64,000 nucleotides of DNA. It comes from Sphingomonadaceae bacterium PASS1. GTDB taxonomy: Bacteria > Pseudomonadota > Alphaproteobacteria > Sphingomonadales > Sphingomonadaceae. Where the stretch lies: positions 1 to 64,000 of the forward strand of contig NKIR01000009.1 in NCBI GenBank assembly GCA_002255985.1, given 5' to 3'. Both the position numbers and the translations under genes were made by a program. This document shows, one piece after another, positions 17,823-27,967 of the stretch. The stretch's first letter is position 1. Every line of letters starts with the position of its first letter. The notes beneath the pieces are model-generated. The model did not search any database and was not told the DNA's origin. It saw only the letters and a list, made by a program, of their open reading frames with translations.

Positions 17823-17977
17823 CAGCCCCAGACCCCAACTTTTACAATAGTGATCAGGAAGAACAATATGCACAGCCCAACGAGGGCGACGCCCATCAAG
17901 CGAGACCGCGCCGCCTGGCGTTTCCGGATAAGCGCGGTTTCTTCGACGGTATATGGCGATTGTTCAGGCTGGGTCAT
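17822..17977 (-). CDS. Small single-pass membrane protein of the cox operon (CoxF-like)
   Basis: A 51-codon gene fills the gap between ctaB and ctaG. Its ATG overlaps the ctaB stop (ATGA) and its TGA overlaps the ctaG ATG (TGATG). The product begins [17 protein letters not shown], has a basic stretch (RKRQAARSR) and then one hydrophobic helix (about residues 28-50). Short proteins with a charged N-terminus and one helix are commonly found at this place in alphaproteobacterial oxidase operons (called CoxF or hypothetical). The double overlap and conserved position make it very likely real; its role in oxidase assembly is inferred. Confidence 0.82.
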   Translation of the reverse strand: MTQPEQSPYTVEETALIRKRQAARSRLMGVALVGLCILFFLITIVKVGVWG

Positions 17978-18879
17978 GCGATCACCATACGATCAATTGC
18001 GAATAGAGCGAACAAAAGAAACAGATACAGGATCGAGAAGGCAAAAAGCTGCTTCTCGGGCTTCATCGCCGCGGCATCGGTTGCTTCATTTTGCCACACA
18101 CGGAATGCGAGGATAAGGAATACCCCGCTCAACAACATCGAAGTCGCACCATATAGCCAGCCGCTATCGCCCAAGATGAAAGGCAATATCGCTGCACCGC
18201 CCATGGGGAAGCTGTAACCAAATATCTGATTACGAGTGACGCGCTGACCCTTAACATTTGGCAGCATCGGGATGCCCGCTGCGCCGTAGTCCGTCTTCAT
18301 GAACAGCGCCAGCGCCCAGAAATGCGGCGGGGTCCATAAGAAGATGATGGCAAAGAGCAGGAACGGCAGGAAAGTCACATCACCGGTGACGGCGGCCCAT
18401 CCAATGACCGGCGGAAATGCGCCTGCAGCACCGCCAATAACGATATTTTGCGGCGTATTGGGCTTAAGCCAGATTGTGTAGACGATGGAATAAAAGAATA
18501 TCGAGAAAGCCAGCAAGCCAGCCGACAGCCAGTTTACGGCGACACCCATGATACCGACGGAAAAGGCAGCAAGGCCGACGCCGAAGTGTAACGCCGCCTC
18601 ACGATCCATTCGGCCAGCGGGCAATGGCCGCTGTGCTGTCCGTGCCATTTTGGCGTCGACATCGGCTTCGTACCACTGGTTAAGCGAACCACATGCACCG
18701 GCGCCCAGTGCAATGCACAGGACTGCCGTAAACGCGATTATGGGGTGGATGTTGCCGGGCGCGGCCAGCAGACCACATAAAGCGGTGAATACGACAAGCG
18801 ACATAACTCTGGGCTTGGTTAAAGCCCAGAAGTCACGCCATTCGGCGGGCATTAATATGTCACGCGCTGCGGTTGTCAT
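17974..18879 (-). CDS. ctaB: Protoheme IX farnesyltransferase (haem O synthase)
   Basis: The 301-residue UbiA-family enzyme attaches farnesyl to haem B to make haem O, the precursor of haem A for the oxidase. It has about eight to nine membrane helices. The first Asp-rich prenyl-diphosphate motif is in [21 protein letters not shown]. The start of the domain reads [17 protein letters not shown]. The ATG at 18879 is chosen over an in-frame GTG 15 codons upstream, since MTTAARDI leads directly into the conserved region. It lies 48 bases after ctaD. Confidence 0.95.
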   Translation of the reverse strand: MTTAARDILMPAEWRDFWALTKPRVMSLVVFTALCGLLAAPGNIHPIIAFTAVLCIALGAGACGSLNQWYEADVDAKMARTAQRPLPAGRMDREAALHFGVGLAAFSVGIMGVAVNWLSAGLLAFSIFFYSIVYTIWLKPNTPQNIVIGGAAGAFPPVIGWAAVTGDVTFLPFLLFAIIFLWTPPHFWALALFMKTDYGAAGIPMLPNVKGQRVTRNQIFGYSFPMGGAAILPFILGDSGWLYGATSMLLSGVFLILAFRVWQNEATDAAAMKPEKQLFAFSILYLFLLFALFAIDRMVIA

Positions 18880-18927
18880 GTCCGTATCCAAACGCCTTAA
18901 AGCTTTGAAGCGGCGAACCGCCACCGG

Positions 18928-20595
18928 TTACTTGATAACCGGCAGCGTCTCGAACTGGTGATATGGTGGAGGGCTTGTCAACGTCCACTCAAGCGTTGTT
19001 GCGCCTTCACCCCAATAATTGTCTTCCGCGCGGCGACCGGCCAACAAAGACCAGATCACGTTGACGAAGAATATCAGGATACCGACAGCCATGATGGCAT
19101 AGCCAGTCGACGCAACGCCGTTCCAATAGGCAAATGCCTCTGGATAATCGGGGTAGCGGCGTGGCATGCCGGAGTTTCCGAGGAAGTGCATTGGGAAGAA
19201 CAATACGTTCACGCCAATGAAGAACACCCAGAAGTGCAGATGGCCCAAAAATTCGTTCAGGTGACGACCCGACATCTTGCCAAACCAGTAATAAAAGCCA
19301 GCGAAGAGCGAGAAGACCGCACCAAGCGACAACACATAATGGAAGTGGGCGACAACATAATATGTGTCGTGCAGATTGTCGTCGAGACCGCCATTGGCGA
19401 GCACCACACCCGTCACGCCACCAACGGTGAACATGAAGATGAAGCCCATTGCCCAAACCATTGGCGTTTTGAAGCTGACTGAACCGCCCCACATGGTGGC
19501 AATCCAGCTGAAGATCTTAATGCCGGTTGGCACCGCAATCACCATCGTTGCCGCGGTGAAGTACATCTTCATGTCAACGCTCATGCCCGTGGTGAACATG
19601 TGGTGCGCCCAAACGACGAAGCCAACGACACCGATTGCGACCATGGCATAAGCCATGCCGAGATAACCGAAGACAGGCTTGCGGCTGAACGTCGCAACGA
19701 TCTGGCTGATAATGCCAAAGCCTGGCAAAATCATGATGTACACTTCGGGATGTCCGAAGAACCAGAACAGATGCTGATACAATACAGGGTCACCGCCAGC
19801 AGCGGCATCAAAGAATGCGCCGCCAAAATTACGGTCAACCAAAAGCATCGTGATGGCAGCAGCCAATACGGGCAATGCGAGCAACAGAAGGAATGCGGTC
19901 ACAAGCACGGACCATACGAACAGCGGCATTTTATGCAGCGTCATGCCGGGGGCACGCATGTTAAAGATGGTCGTGATGAAGTTGATCGCACCAAGGATCG
20001 ATGCCGCACCTGCAAGGTGAAGCGAGAAGATCGCCATATCGCCCGCAGGTCCAACGGAGCCGGACGTCGAAAGCGGCGCGTACACTGTCCCGCCCGTACC
20101 GGCACCAAGTCCTGTACCACCGGGTACAAAGCTGGAACCCAGCAACATGATGAACGCAACAACCGTCAGCCAGAAGCTGACATTGTTCATACGTGGGAAC
20201 GCCATGTCTGGCGCACCAATCATGAGCGGCACGAACCAGTTGCCGAAACCACCGATGATGGCTGGCATGACCATGAAGAACACCATGATCAGGCCGTGGG
20301 CGGTGATCAGGACGTTCCACATGTGATAGGCTTCGTCCAAAGACGCTTCCTTGCCGGCCATCATGGATGCCCAGCCCTGAAGATACTGGATACCCGGCGC
20401 AGCAAGTTCAAGGCGCATAAGGCCCGAAATCGCGCCGCCTATGATCCCTGCGCAAATCGCAAAAATCAAATAGAGCGTGCCGATATCCTTGTGGTTGGTC
20501 GACATAAACCAGCGTGCGAAGAAGCCTGGCTTATGATCCGCGTCATGATGGTCATGCGCGTGGAGGTCTGTACCTGTTGCGGCAATCGTGGTCAT
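18928..20595 (-). CDS. ctaD: Cytochrome c oxidase subunit I (aa3 type)
   Basis: The 555-residue catalytic subunit has twelve membrane helices. Metal-site motifs are intact: [14 protein letters not shown] (CuB histidine and cross-linked tyrosine), [10 protein letters not shown] (CuB His-His) and [17 protein letters not shown] (haem a3 and a ligands). Start-of-core residues [14 protein letters not shown] are canonical. It reduces O2 to water and pumps protons in the inner membrane. A His/Asp-rich cytoplasmic N-terminus ([14 protein letters not shown]) precedes the core. It lies 13 bases after ctaC in the operon. Confidence 0.98.
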   Translation of the reverse strand: MTTIAATGTDLHAHDHHDADHKPGFFARWFMSTNHKDIGTLYLIFAICAGIIGGAISGLMRLELAAPGIQYLQGWASMMAGKEASLDEAYHMWNVLITAHGLIMVFFMVMPAIIGGFGNWFVPLMIGAPDMAFPRMNNVSFWLTVVAFIMLLGSSFVPGGTGLGAGTGGTVYAPLSTSGSVGPAGDMAIFSLHLAGAASILGAINFITTIFNMRAPGMTLHKMPLFVWSVLVTAFLLLLALPVLAAAITMLLVDRNFGGAFFDAAAGGDPVLYQHLFWFFGHPEVYIMILPGFGIISQIVATFSRKPVFGYLGMAYAMVAIGVVGFVVWAHHMFTTGMSVDMKMYFTAATMVIAVPTGIKIFSWIATMWGGSVSFKTPMVWAMGFIFMFTVGGVTGVVLANGGLDDNLHDTYYVVAHFHYVLSLGAVFSLFAGFYYWFGKMSGRHLNEFLGHLHFWVFFIGVNVLFFPMHFLGNSGMPRRYPDYPEAFAYWNGVASTGYAIMAVGILIFFVNVIWSLLAGRRAEDNYWGEGATTLEWTLTSPPPYHQFETLPVIK

Positions 20596-20608
20596 CAGTC
20601 TGGCCTTT

Positions 20609-21730
20609 TTACTTGGTTGGCGCTGCGGCAGGGGCAGCGGCTGTATCAGTGGTTGGTGCAGGTGCCGCAGCAGCTACAGGGGCAGCTACTGCTGGTGCTG
20701 CTGCTGGGGCAGGCTTTTCCGCGCCGGGCATCGTGCCGCCCTGCGCCTTAACCCATGCAGCAAACTTTTCTGGCGGCAGGGCTTCTACGACGATTGGCAT
20801 GAAAGCATGCCGTGCACCGCAAAGCTCCGAACATTGTCCGAAATATACGCCTGGCTTCGTGATCGTCAGCGACTTTTCGTTCAAGCGGCCGGGGACGGCA
20901 TCAAGCTTGAACCAAAGCGATGGTACGGCGAAGGCATGGATTACGTCTGCGGCCGTTGTCTGAATGCGAAGCGGAACGCCGGCTGGTACGACCATACGAT
21001 TGTCTGAGGCCATCAGCTTGGGACCGTCATTGTCGGAACGGAAGCGCTCGCCCTTGGCAACGTCGCCCTGCTCTTTGAGCATGTTGGACACGACTTCAAA
21101 GCCGCCATGGTCAGGGTATGTGAAACCCCAATACCACTGATACCCGGTTGCCTTAATGGTCACTGCGTCTGCCGGCGCTGGCTTGAACTGCTTGGCAAGC
21201 AAGTCGAGCGATGGGTAAGCAATGCCAAGAAGGATGAGGACTGGAACCAAAGTCCAAACAACCTCAATGAAGGTGTTGTGCGTCGTCTTTGAAGGGACGG
21301 GGTTTGCGCGGCGATTGAACCGGACGATTACCCAAAGCAGCAAACCAAGAACGAACAGCGAAATGATCGTGATGAGCGGCAACAAAATGGCGTTGTTAAT
21401 CCATTTCGCATATTGGCCGTTATCGCTGAACTGTTCCTGAAAATCGACTTCCTTCGCCTTTGGCATACCGACGCTGTTGGCGTAGTCAGGACGCATTGGC
21501 GTGTAGCCAGGAAGCGAGCCATCCATCGATTTCGGCGCAGCAGCAGCAGCAGCGGCTGGCGCTGGCGCTGCTTCAGCGGCAATAGGTGCTGCTGCGGCTG
21601 GCGTTGCTACAACCGGTGCAGCCACTTCTTTCGTGACCGGCGCAGGCGCGGGATTCGCAGGTTGCGCCAATGCCAATGACGGCATTGCCATGGCAGCCAC
21701 TACAACCAGAAATTTCTTCAACATAATCAT
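20609..21730 (-). CDS. ctaC: Cytochrome c oxidase subunit II with Ala/Pro-rich ends
   Basis: The 373-residue protein carries the CuA centre that accepts electrons from cytochrome c. There is a signal peptide (cleavage near LALAQ-P), two membrane helices, and a periplasmic cupredoxin domain with [13 protein letters not shown] and the CuA motif [15 protein letters not shown]. It is unusual that both ends carry Ala/Pro low-complexity segments: about 50 residues after the signal peptide and about 35 residues at the C-terminus. Most homologues end soon after the CuA domain. The ATG at 21730 was chosen; ATG at 21724 and TTG at 21733 are alternatives. It is the first gene of the operon, divergent from pyrE. 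Confidence 0.95.
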   Translation of the reverse strand: MIMLKKFLVVVAAMAMPSLALAQPANPAPAPVTKEVAAPVVATPAAAAPIAAEAAPAPAAAAAAAPKSMDGSLPGYTPMRPDYANSVGMPKAKEVDFQEQFSDNGQYAKWINNAILLPLITIISLFVLGLLLWVIVRFNRRANPVPSKTTHNTFIEVVWTLVPVLILLGIAYPSLDLLAKQFKPAPADAVTIKATGYQWYWGFTYPDHGGFEVVSNMLKEQGDVAKGERFRSDNDGPKLMASDNRMVVPAGVPLRIQTTAADVIHAFAVPSLWFKLDAVPGRLNEKSLTITKPGVYFGQCSELCGARHAFMPIVVEALPPEKFAAWVKAQGGTMPGAEKPAPAAAPAVAAPVAAAAPAPTTDTAAAPAAAPTK

Positions 21731-21958
21731 CAATTTAGCCCCGTATTCTTGGTGCGACGCAGAAATATTGCGTAGGCCTGACCCCCCGCTGGAGGGCCGG
21801 ACTCGCGCGACCTATAGGCGCGCTTATCTGAACCCTCAAGCGGTCGATTCATGATTTTTAGCATTTAATTGCTCCACTTTTCTACCTATTTGCGTTGCAA
21901 TCCGCTAAACGGAAGATGCAAATCACAACATTCGCCAGCTAGGAAAAATCTCCCCATC

Positions 21959-22540
21959 ATGACCGAAGATGAAATATTATCAGAATTCCGTAGCGTCGAC
22001 GCACTGCTCGAAGGACATTTCCTGCTGTCGTCCGGCCGCCATAGCGCTTATTATCTTCAGTGCGCGCGCCTGCTGATGAACCCCGAGCGTGCGGGGCGCA
22101 TTGCCTTGGCACTAACACAAAAAATGCCGCGCGAGCTGCGAAACGAGATCCAAGCTGTCATTTCCCCGGCCATGGGTGGCCTGATCATCGGCCATGAAAT
22201 GGGTCGCGCGCTTGGCGTGGATGCGATGTTCGTGGAACGTCCCGATGGCGTTTTTGGTCTGCGCCGCGGCTTTACGATCGCACCCGGCACCAAAATCCTT
22301 ATGATGGAAGATGTCGTAACGACCGGCCTTTCATCGCGTGAGGCTATTGCGGCGATCGAAGCGGCAGGCGGTCATGTCATCGCAGCTGGCGCAGTGGTTG
22401 ACCGTTCAGCAGGCACGGTCGACCTCGGCGTGCCCTTCTTCCCGCTGATCCAGTTGAACTTTCCAACCTATGCACCTGATGAATTGCCGCCGGAATTGGC
22501 TGCGACCGAGGCGATTAAGCCCGGTAGCCGTAAGCTGTGA
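21959..22540 (+). CDS. pyrE: Orotate phosphoribosyltransferase
   Basis: The 193-residue enzyme makes orotidine 5'-phosphate from orotate and PRPP in UMP synthesis. The PRPP-binding loop is [14 protein letters not shown] (about residues 116-129). [17 protein letters not shown] is the family start region. The ATG at 21959 has AGGAAAA upstream; earlier in-frame codons are outside the conserved protein. The TGA overlaps the GTG start of pdxJ (GTGA), beginning a run pyrE-pdxJ-acpS-lepB of coupled genes. Confidence 0.96.
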   Translation: MTEDEILSEFRSVDALLEGHFLLSSGRHSAYYLQCARLLMNPERAGRIALALTQKMPRELRNEIQAVISPAMGGLIIGHEMGRALGVDAMFVERPDGVFGLRRGFTIAPGTKILMMEDVVTTGLSSREAIAAIEAAGGHVIAAGAVVDRSAGTVDLGVPFFPLIQLNFPTYAPDELPPELAATEAIKPGSRKL

Positions 22541-23277
22541 ACACAGAGCAGTCGTCCCGCCTGCGCCTTGGCGTGAATATCGACCATGTTGCAACGATCC
22601 GAAATGCGCGTGGTGGGATGCATCCCGACCCGATGCGCGCCGCCCATATGGTGGAGGCAGCGGGCGGCGATGGCATCACCGTCCATTTGCGCGAAGACCG
22701 CCGGCACATTCGCGATGCTGACCTCGACACGATTATGCGGGAAATTCGCTTGCCAATTAACTTGGAGATGGCGGCAACCGACGAAATGCTCGAAATCGCG
22801 CTTCGGCATAAGCCGCACGCCGCCTGCATCGTCCCCGAACGGCGCCAAGAACGCACGACCGAAGGTGGGCTGGATGCCGCCGGGCAGCACAACCATCTCG
22901 CGCCCATCGTGACGCGGCTGGCGGACGCGGGCATCCGCGTGAGCTTGTTCATTGAACCCGACGCGCGGCAGATTGAAGCAGCCATCCGCCTGAAAGCGCC
23001 CATCGTTGAATTTCATACCGGTAAATATGCACATGCCGAAGGCGAAGAACGCGAAATAGAGCTTCGTCGCATTGCAGACGCTGCCGCGCTTGCCGCTAAA
23101 AATGGCATCGAACCGCATGCTGGCCATGGCCTGACATTTGAAAATGTCCAACCGATCGCCGCCATTCCCCAGTTCGCGGAGCTGAACATCGGGCACTATC
23201 TGATTGGTGAGGCGATCTTCATCGGCTTGGAGGAAAGCGTCCGGAAGATGCGGACTTTAATGGACCTTGCGCGGTGA
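22537..23277 (+). CDS. pdxJ: Pyridoxine 5'-phosphate synthase
   Basis: The 246-residue TIM-barrel enzyme condenses 1-deoxyxylulose 5-phosphate with 3-amino-2-oxopropyl phosphate to form PNP, the vitamin B6 precursor. Signatures are [17 protein letters not shown] near the N-terminus, [21 protein letters not shown] with LREDRRHI, and [12 protein letters not shown] near the C-terminus. The GTG start overlaps the pyrE stop and the TGA overlaps the acpS GTG. pdxJ-acpS-lepB is a well-known bacterial order. Confidence 0.97.
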   Translation: MNTEQSSRLRLGVNIDHVATIRNARGGMHPDPMRAAHMVEAAGGDGITVHLREDRRHIRDADLDTIMREIRLPINLEMAATDEMLEIALRHKPHAACIVPERRQERTTEGGLDAAGQHNHLAPIVTRLADAGIRVSLFIEPDARQIEAAIRLKAPIVEFHTGKYAHAEGEEREIELRRIADAAALAAKNGIEPHAGHGLTFENVQPIAAIPQFAELNIGHYLIGEAIFIGLEESVRKMRTLMDLAR

Positions 23278-23684
23278 TAATCGGACTTGGCTCTGACCTA
23301 TGTAATATCGAACGCATCGCACATTCGCTTGAGCGCTTTGGCGAACGATTTGAAAAGCGCGTCTTTACTGACATCGAACGTGCCAAAGCTGGCAAGCGCC
23401 CATTCACCAAGTCCGGCACATATGCCAAACGCTTTGCGGCCAAAGAAGCTTTTTCAAAAGCCGTTGGAACCGGATTCAAGCATGGCGTGTTCATGAAGGA
23501 TATTGGCGTGGTCAACGCACCGTCGGGCGCGCCAACGCTGTCGCTGACGGGCGGCGCAAAAGCGCGGCTCGACGCAATGATTCCTTCGGGCTATGAAGCA
23601 CATATTCATCTGACACTTACTGATGACCACCCATGGGCGCAGGCATTTGTCATTATCGAAGCGTTACCATCGCAAAAGGCATGA
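23274..23684 (+). CDS. acpS: Holo-[acyl-carrier-protein] synthase
   Basis: The 136-residue enzyme transfers the 4'-phosphopantetheine arm of CoA onto apo-ACP. The magnesium-binding residues are Asp8 (GLGSDL) and Glu58 ([11 protein letters not shown]). The GTG start overlaps pdxJ. The ATGA at its end is shared with the lepB start. Length and motifs are normal for the AcpS group. Confidence 0.95.
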   Translation: MIIGLGSDLCNIERIAHSLERFGERFEKRVFTDIERAKAGKRPFTKSGTYAKRFAAKEAFSKAVGTGFKHGVFMKDIGVVNAPSGAPTLSLTGGAKARLDAMIPSGYEAHIHLTLTDDHPWAQAFVIIEALPSQKA

Positions 23685-24616
23685 CCAGTTTGACCACCGA
23701 CAATATCGAACCCAATGTCCCGTCCACTCCAGCCCCTGAAAAACGCGGCTGGGCGTCTGCTGCATGGGCGGAAATCAAAGGGATGTTCTGGCTGTTGATG
23801 GCCGTTCTTGCGTTTCACAGTTTCATTGCAAAGCCGTTTTATATCCCGTCGATATCGATGATGCCGACCTTGCTGGTGGGTGACCGGTTGTTCGTGAGCA
23901 AATATCCTTATGGCTGGAGCCATGTGTCGCCCACCATTCCCAATCCGGTCGCGATATTTCGCTGGTTGGTGCTGCGCGAAGAAGTGGAGGCGCTGGCCGT
24001 CCCGCTTCCGGCAAGCCAGACGCGGGTCTGGGGCAAATTGCCTGCCCGTGGCGATATTGTCATTTTGACGCCGAAGGGCAAATATCAGGACTGGATCAAA
24101 CGCGTTATTGGCCTGCCCGGTGACACGATTTCGCTACGCGAAGGTCAGATTTTCCTCAACGGCAAGCCCGTTAGACAAGACACCCAGCCCAATCTGATAT
24201 TGCCTGTCGATGCCAACAATCCATGCAATGATTATGATTTCCCGGGCGCTCTGACGCGCGGTGATGACGGGGTCATGACATGTCATTTGCCGATCATTCG
24301 CGAAACGCTGCCTAATGGCGTGCAATATGACACGATCGATGCCCGCAGACGCGAGACCGATGATATGGAGCCCGTAAAAATACCTGCGGGCCATGTGTTC
24401 TTGATGGGCGACAACCGGGACAATAGCTCGGACAGCCGCGTACCCGAAGCACTGGGTGGCCTTGGCGGCCCCGTATCGTGGGATCGCCTCGGTGGTCGCG
24501 CGGAAATCATTACCTTCTCTGTCGATGGCAGCACTGGTTTGAACCCGGCAACGTGGATTTCATCGCTTCGTGGTGACCGCGCAGGTACCAGTCTGCGTCC
24601 CAAAAAGGTCCGCTAA
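23681..24616 (+). CDS. lepB: Signal peptidase I
   Basis: The 311-residue inner-membrane serine peptidase removes signal peptides of exported proteins. It has one N-terminal membrane helix (about residues 34-50), the nucleophile Ser59 in PSISMMPTL, the general base Lys140 in [14 protein letters not shown], and the C-terminal box [11 protein letters not shown]. The ATG at 23681 overlaps the acpS stop (ATGA). Many proteins in this window carry signal peptides that it would process. Confidence 0.96.
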   Translation: MTSLTTDNIEPNVPSTPAPEKRGWASAAWAEIKGMFWLLMAVLAFHSFIAKPFYIPSISMMPTLLVGDRLFVSKYPYGWSHVSPTIPNPVAIFRWLVLREEVEALAVPLPASQTRVWGKLPARGDIVILTPKGKYQDWIKRVIGLPGDTISLREGQIFLNGKPVRQDTQPNLILPVDANNPCNDYDFPGALTRGDDGVMTCHLPIIRETLPNGVQYDTIDARRRETDDMEPVKIPAGHVFLMGDNRDNSSDSRVPEALGGLGGPVSWDRLGGRAEIITFSVDGSTGLNPATWISSLRGDRAGTSLRPKKVR

Positions 24617-24617
24617 A

Positions 24618-25754
24618 GTGAGTGATGTCGCGAAAGAACCAACTGCCGCAAAACCCGCCAAGGCGCGGCGCGCCCGCAGAAACCCGTTACTGCAGGAAGA
24701 AGTATTTCGCGAAGAGGTAGGCCCGACTGAACTTTACGACCCCATAATCCGCACCGAGATCAAACGGGCGGCGGTCTGGATTGGCATGACCGCACTTGTT
24801 GTCGGACTTGTCTGGCTGGCCCAGCCACTGCTGCTCATCATGGGCGGTCTTGTCCTTGCGGCGATGTTTGATGGCGGCGCACGTTTGCTTGGCCGGGTGT
24901 TGCCCATCCCGCGCGGTATCCGCCTGACCATCATTGTCCTTGCGGTATTTGGTTTCATGTACTGGACATTTGTGTTCACAGGATCCGAGCTTGCAGCGCA
25001 GGCCGCCAGCCTTCAGGCAATTGTCGAAACGCAGATTGAATCCATCGGCAACCGCATCGCTGCGGCCGGGTTCAACATATCGGCTGAAGATGTCAAAAGC
25101 TTCGGCACGCAGATTTTGAATTCAGTCGGCCGGGTAACTGCCGCCGTCTCTTCCGTGGTTGGCACCGTGACCAACATGGCGATGATGCTCGTGCTCGCAA
25201 TATTCATCGCCGCCGAACCGCGTATGTATGAACGCGGCGTCGCGTGGATGTTGCCGCTGGCGGAGCGCGAGCATTTCTATGTCACCGCCGCCAAAATGGG
25301 CAGCGTGTTGCGCCGCCTGATGGCGGGCCGGTTGCTCGGTATGGCCGTGGAAGGGTTTGGCACATGGATATTGCTCAGCCTTGGCGGCGTACCCATGGCG
25401 GCGCTTTTGGGCGTGCTGACGGGGCTGTTGGCGTTTTTGCCCAACATCGGCGCTATCGTATCGGGCGCACTCATCATCCTCGTCGGATTTTCGGCGGGTG
25501 TTGATGTTGGCCTCTATGCCATCTTCGTATATTTCGTCGTTCAGATGGTCGACGGCTATCTGATTGTGCCCATGGTCGCAAAACGGGCGGTGGATCTGGC
25601 GCCCGCGCTTGTGCTTGGCGCGCAGATCCTTTTCGGCGCTTTGTTTGGCATATTGGGGCTTGCACTGGCGGACCCCATCATCGCGATGATCAAGGTCGCG
25701 CTTGAGCGGCAATCGGAACGCAATGAAGCCCGCGCCATCCGCGAAGGACCATAA
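24618..25754 (+). CDS. AI-2E family transporter / PerM-like permease
   Basis: The 378-residue protein has about seven to eight hydrophobic segments. It matches the AI-2E transporter (PerM/YdiK) family, with the C-terminal half typical (LLGVLTGLLAFLPNIGAIVSGALI, then DGYLIVPMVAKRAVDLAPALVLGAQILFG). Members have been linked to autoinducer-2 export or Na+/H+ antiport; the substrate here is unknown. The GTG at 24618 starts one base after the lepB stop and is preferred to starts inside lepB. An N-terminal basic tail (KPAKARRARRNP) precedes the first helix. Confidence 0.88.
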   Translation: MSDVAKEPTAAKPAKARRARRNPLLQEEVFREEVGPTELYDPIIRTEIKRAAVWIGMTALVVGLVWLAQPLLLIMGGLVLAAMFDGGARLLGRVLPIPRGIRLTIIVLAVFGFMYWTFVFTGSELAAQAASLQAIVETQIESIGNRIAAAGFNISAEDVKSFGTQILNSVGRVTAAVSSVVGTVTNMAMMLVLAIFIAAEPRMYERGVAWMLPLAEREHFYVTAAKMGSVLRRLMAGRLLGMAVEGFGTWILLSLGGVPMAALLGVLTGLLAFLPNIGAIVSGALIILVGFSAGVDVGLYAIFVYFVVQMVDGYLIVPMVAKRAVDLAPALVLGAQILFGALFGILGLALADPIIAMIKVALERQSERNEARAIREGP

Positions 25755-25763
25755 AGCAACGTT

Positions 25764-26033
25764 ATGCTGCTAACTTTCTGCTTCTTTATGGGCATTGCCA
25801 ATTTTGCCATGCACAAGGCAGTTTCAGAATCCGGACATCCCTTCGTTGAAGAAACCAAGCTTTATTTCAGCCCGCATTTCAGTCCCTATGGCAGTTACGC
25901 CATCGAACTGGCGTTGCTGATGGGCGCGCTGTGGTTCGCAAATGACGGGTCGTTGGCGGTTTCGCTGACCTATTGGGTATATACGGGCATTAATGCGGTC
26001 GCGACATGGTTGCTGCTTTCGGGTCGCACATGA
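25764..26033 (+). CDS. Small membrane protein of unknown function
   Basis: The 89-residue protein starts 9 bases after the AI-2E transporter gene. It shows an N-terminal hydrophobic stretch (LLTFCFFMGIANFAM), a short soluble loop rich in aromatics (KLYFSPHFSPYG), and two further hydrophobic segments (AIELALLMGALWFA; VAVSLTYW-like to WLLLSG). No family is recognised. Its position directly downstream of the permease suggests co-transcription. Confidence 0.6.
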   Translation: MLLTFCFFMGIANFAMHKAVSESGHPFVEETKLYFSPHFSPYGSYAIELALLMGALWFANDGSLAVSLTYWVYTGINAVATWLLLSGRT

Positions 26034-26074
26034 AGGACGTTTGCGCTTTCGCTTAATCTAATTATACGGCCCCT

Positions 26075-27886
26075 GTGCCACCATTAGCTCCCACTTCAGA
26101 TGCCAAGCCCGATTTCGCCGTGATGCGTCGGTTCTTGCCATATTTATGGCCAAAGGGTGAGGCCGGCCTGCGCGCACGTATTGTATTTGCGCTTTTGCTG
26201 GTGGTGGTGTCCAAGCTTATTCAGTTGAGCATGGCGTGGGTCTATGGCCAGGCCATCGACCGCATGGTTCCCGGCATGGAAGACAGTGTCGCGATCGCGA
26301 TTGCGCTCGTGGCCGCTTATGCTGGCGCGCGTTTTGGCGGCGTCTTGTTCGACAATCTGCGCAACGTTGTCTTTGAACGCGTTGGACAGGAAGCCACCCG
26401 CCGCTTGGCCGAAAATGTCTTCAGCCATTTGCACAATCTGTCGATGCGCTTTCATATGAACCGCCGAACAGGCGCGGTTACGAAGGTTATCGAACGCGGG
26501 ACCAAGAGCATCGATATCATGCTCTATTTCCTGCTGTTCAACATCGCGCCGACGTTGCTTGAGCTTGTTCTCGTCTCCGCATATTTCAAGATTGAATTTG
26601 GTTGGGGCATGGTTGCGGCGACGCTTATCATGGTGGTCAGCTACATCGCCTACACCACCGTCATCACCAACTGGCGCAACAAATTGCGCGAGGAAATGAA
26701 CGAGCTGGATACGCAGACCGTCGCAAAGTCGGTCGACAGTCTGCTCAATTATGAAACGGTCAAATATTTCAACGCCGAAAAGCGCGAAACGCGGCGCTAT
26801 GCTGAGGTGGTCCATCATTATGCGAACGCAGCCGTCAAATCGGAAAACTCGCTTGCTGCGCTGAATATCGGGCAGTCGCTGATCACCAATTTGATGATGG
26901 CGGGTGCCATGGGCTATGTTGTGTGGGGCTGGTCGCGCGGGCAGTTTACAACCGGCGACGTTGTCACCGTTAACACCTTGCTGGCGCAGCTTTTCCGGCC
27001 GCTGGATATGCTGGGGATGGTGTATCGCACCATTCGCCAAGGCCTGACAGATATGGCCGCGATGTTCGACCTGATCGATACGCCCGCCGAAATCACGGAT
27101 AAGCCCGGTGCGCCTGCCTTGGCCGTGTCGGGCGGCGCGGTGGCGTTTGAAGATGTGCGCTTTGCCTATGACCCCGACCGGCAAATCCTGAATGGCGTCA
27201 GCTTCAAAATTGAACCCGGTCATACGCTTGCGGTGGTGGGGCCGTCGGGCGCTGGCAAATCGACCATCGCTCGGCTTCTGTACCGATTTTACGACATCAC
27301 CGGCGGCCGCATTACCATCGACGGGCAGGATCTACGCGATGTGACGCAATCAAGCCTGCGCAGCGTCATCGGCATTGTGCCGCAGGACACCGTGCTGTTC
27401 AACGACAGCATCGGCTATAATATCGGCTATGGCCGTGAGGGATCGAGTCAGATCGAAATCGAAGAAGCCGCGCGCGGCGCATCGATTCACGGCTTTATCG
27501 CGTCATTGCCGGAGCAATATGCCGCGAAGGTCGGCGAACGCGGTTTGAAACTGTCCGGCGGCGAAAAGCAGCGCGTCGCCATTGCCCGCACCTTGCTGAA
27601 AAATCCGCCGATCCTGATCCTTGATGAAGCGACCAGCGCGCTGGATAGCCGCACCGAGTCCGAAATTCAGGCGACGCTTGAGCGCATTTCGGAACGGCGC
27701 ACGACAATCATCATCGCCCACCGGCTGTCGACCATCGTCGATGCCGACCAGATCATGGTTTTGGATGCCGGACGCGTTGCCGAACAAGGGACGCATAACG
27801 AACTGCTGCGCAAAGGCGGCCTCTATGCCGAAATGTGGGCACGGCAGCAAAGCGAAGCCGAAGAAGAAGCCGTCCCAGCAGCATAA
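26075..27886 (+). CDS. Atm1-like ABC exporter, fused permease and ATPase
   Basis: The 603-residue half-transporter has six N-terminal membrane helices followed by an ATPase domain. The Walker A is GPSGAGKST (about residues 388-396), the signature is LSGGEKQR and the Walker B is ILILDEATSALDS. Segments such as FHMNRRTGAVTKVIERGTKSI and TVAKSVDSLLNYETVKYFNAE are typical of the Atm1/HMT1 subgroup (ABCB7-type). That subgroup exports glutathione-linked sulfur or metal compounds for Fe-S protein assembly or heavy-metal tolerance. It works as a homodimer. The GTG at 26075 gives the full conserved protein. Confidence 0.92.
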   Translation: MPPLAPTSDAKPDFAVMRRFLPYLWPKGEAGLRARIVFALLLVVVSKLIQLSMAWVYGQAIDRMVPGMEDSVAIAIALVAAYAGARFGGVLFDNLRNVVFERVGQEATRRLAENVFSHLHNLSMRFHMNRRTGAVTKVIERGTKSIDIMLYFLLFNIAPTLLELVLVSAYFKIEFGWGMVAATLIMVVSYIAYTTVITNWRNKLREEMNELDTQTVAKSVDSLLNYETVKYFNAEKRETRRYAEVVHHYANAAVKSENSLAALNIGQSLITNLMMAGAMGYVVWGWSRGQFTTGDVVTVNTLLAQLFRPLDMLGMVYRTIRQGLTDMAAMFDLIDTPAEITDKPGAPALAVSGGAVAFEDVRFAYDPDRQILNGVSFKIEPGHTLAVVGPSGAGKSTIARLLYRFYDITGGRITIDGQDLRDVTQSSLRSVIGIVPQDTVLFNDSIGYNIGYGREGSSQIEIEEAARGASIHGFIASLPEQYAAKVGERGLKLSGGEKQRVAIARTLLKNPPILILDEATSALDSRTESEIQATLERISERRTTIIIAHRLSTIVDADQIMVLDAGRVAEQGTHNELLRKGGLYAEMWARQQSEAEEEAVPAA

Positions 27887-27967
27887 TCGCGCGCGCTATC
27901 CACAAGCGACTTGGTTTGAAGACAACTGCACTCTGTCACTGGCACTTTAGTCACGCTAGGGCGTGGC

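Noticed and set aside
19600-20751. Long plus-strand open frame of about 380 codons
   Set aside because: It is antisense to ctaD and ctaC and rich in Arg, His and Gln; a shadow of the oxidase genes.
26144-27223. Long minus-strand open frame of about 360 codons
   Set aside because: It lies entirely antisense to the Atm1-like ABC exporter and reads as His/Gln/Arg-rich sequence without domains; a codon-bias shadow.
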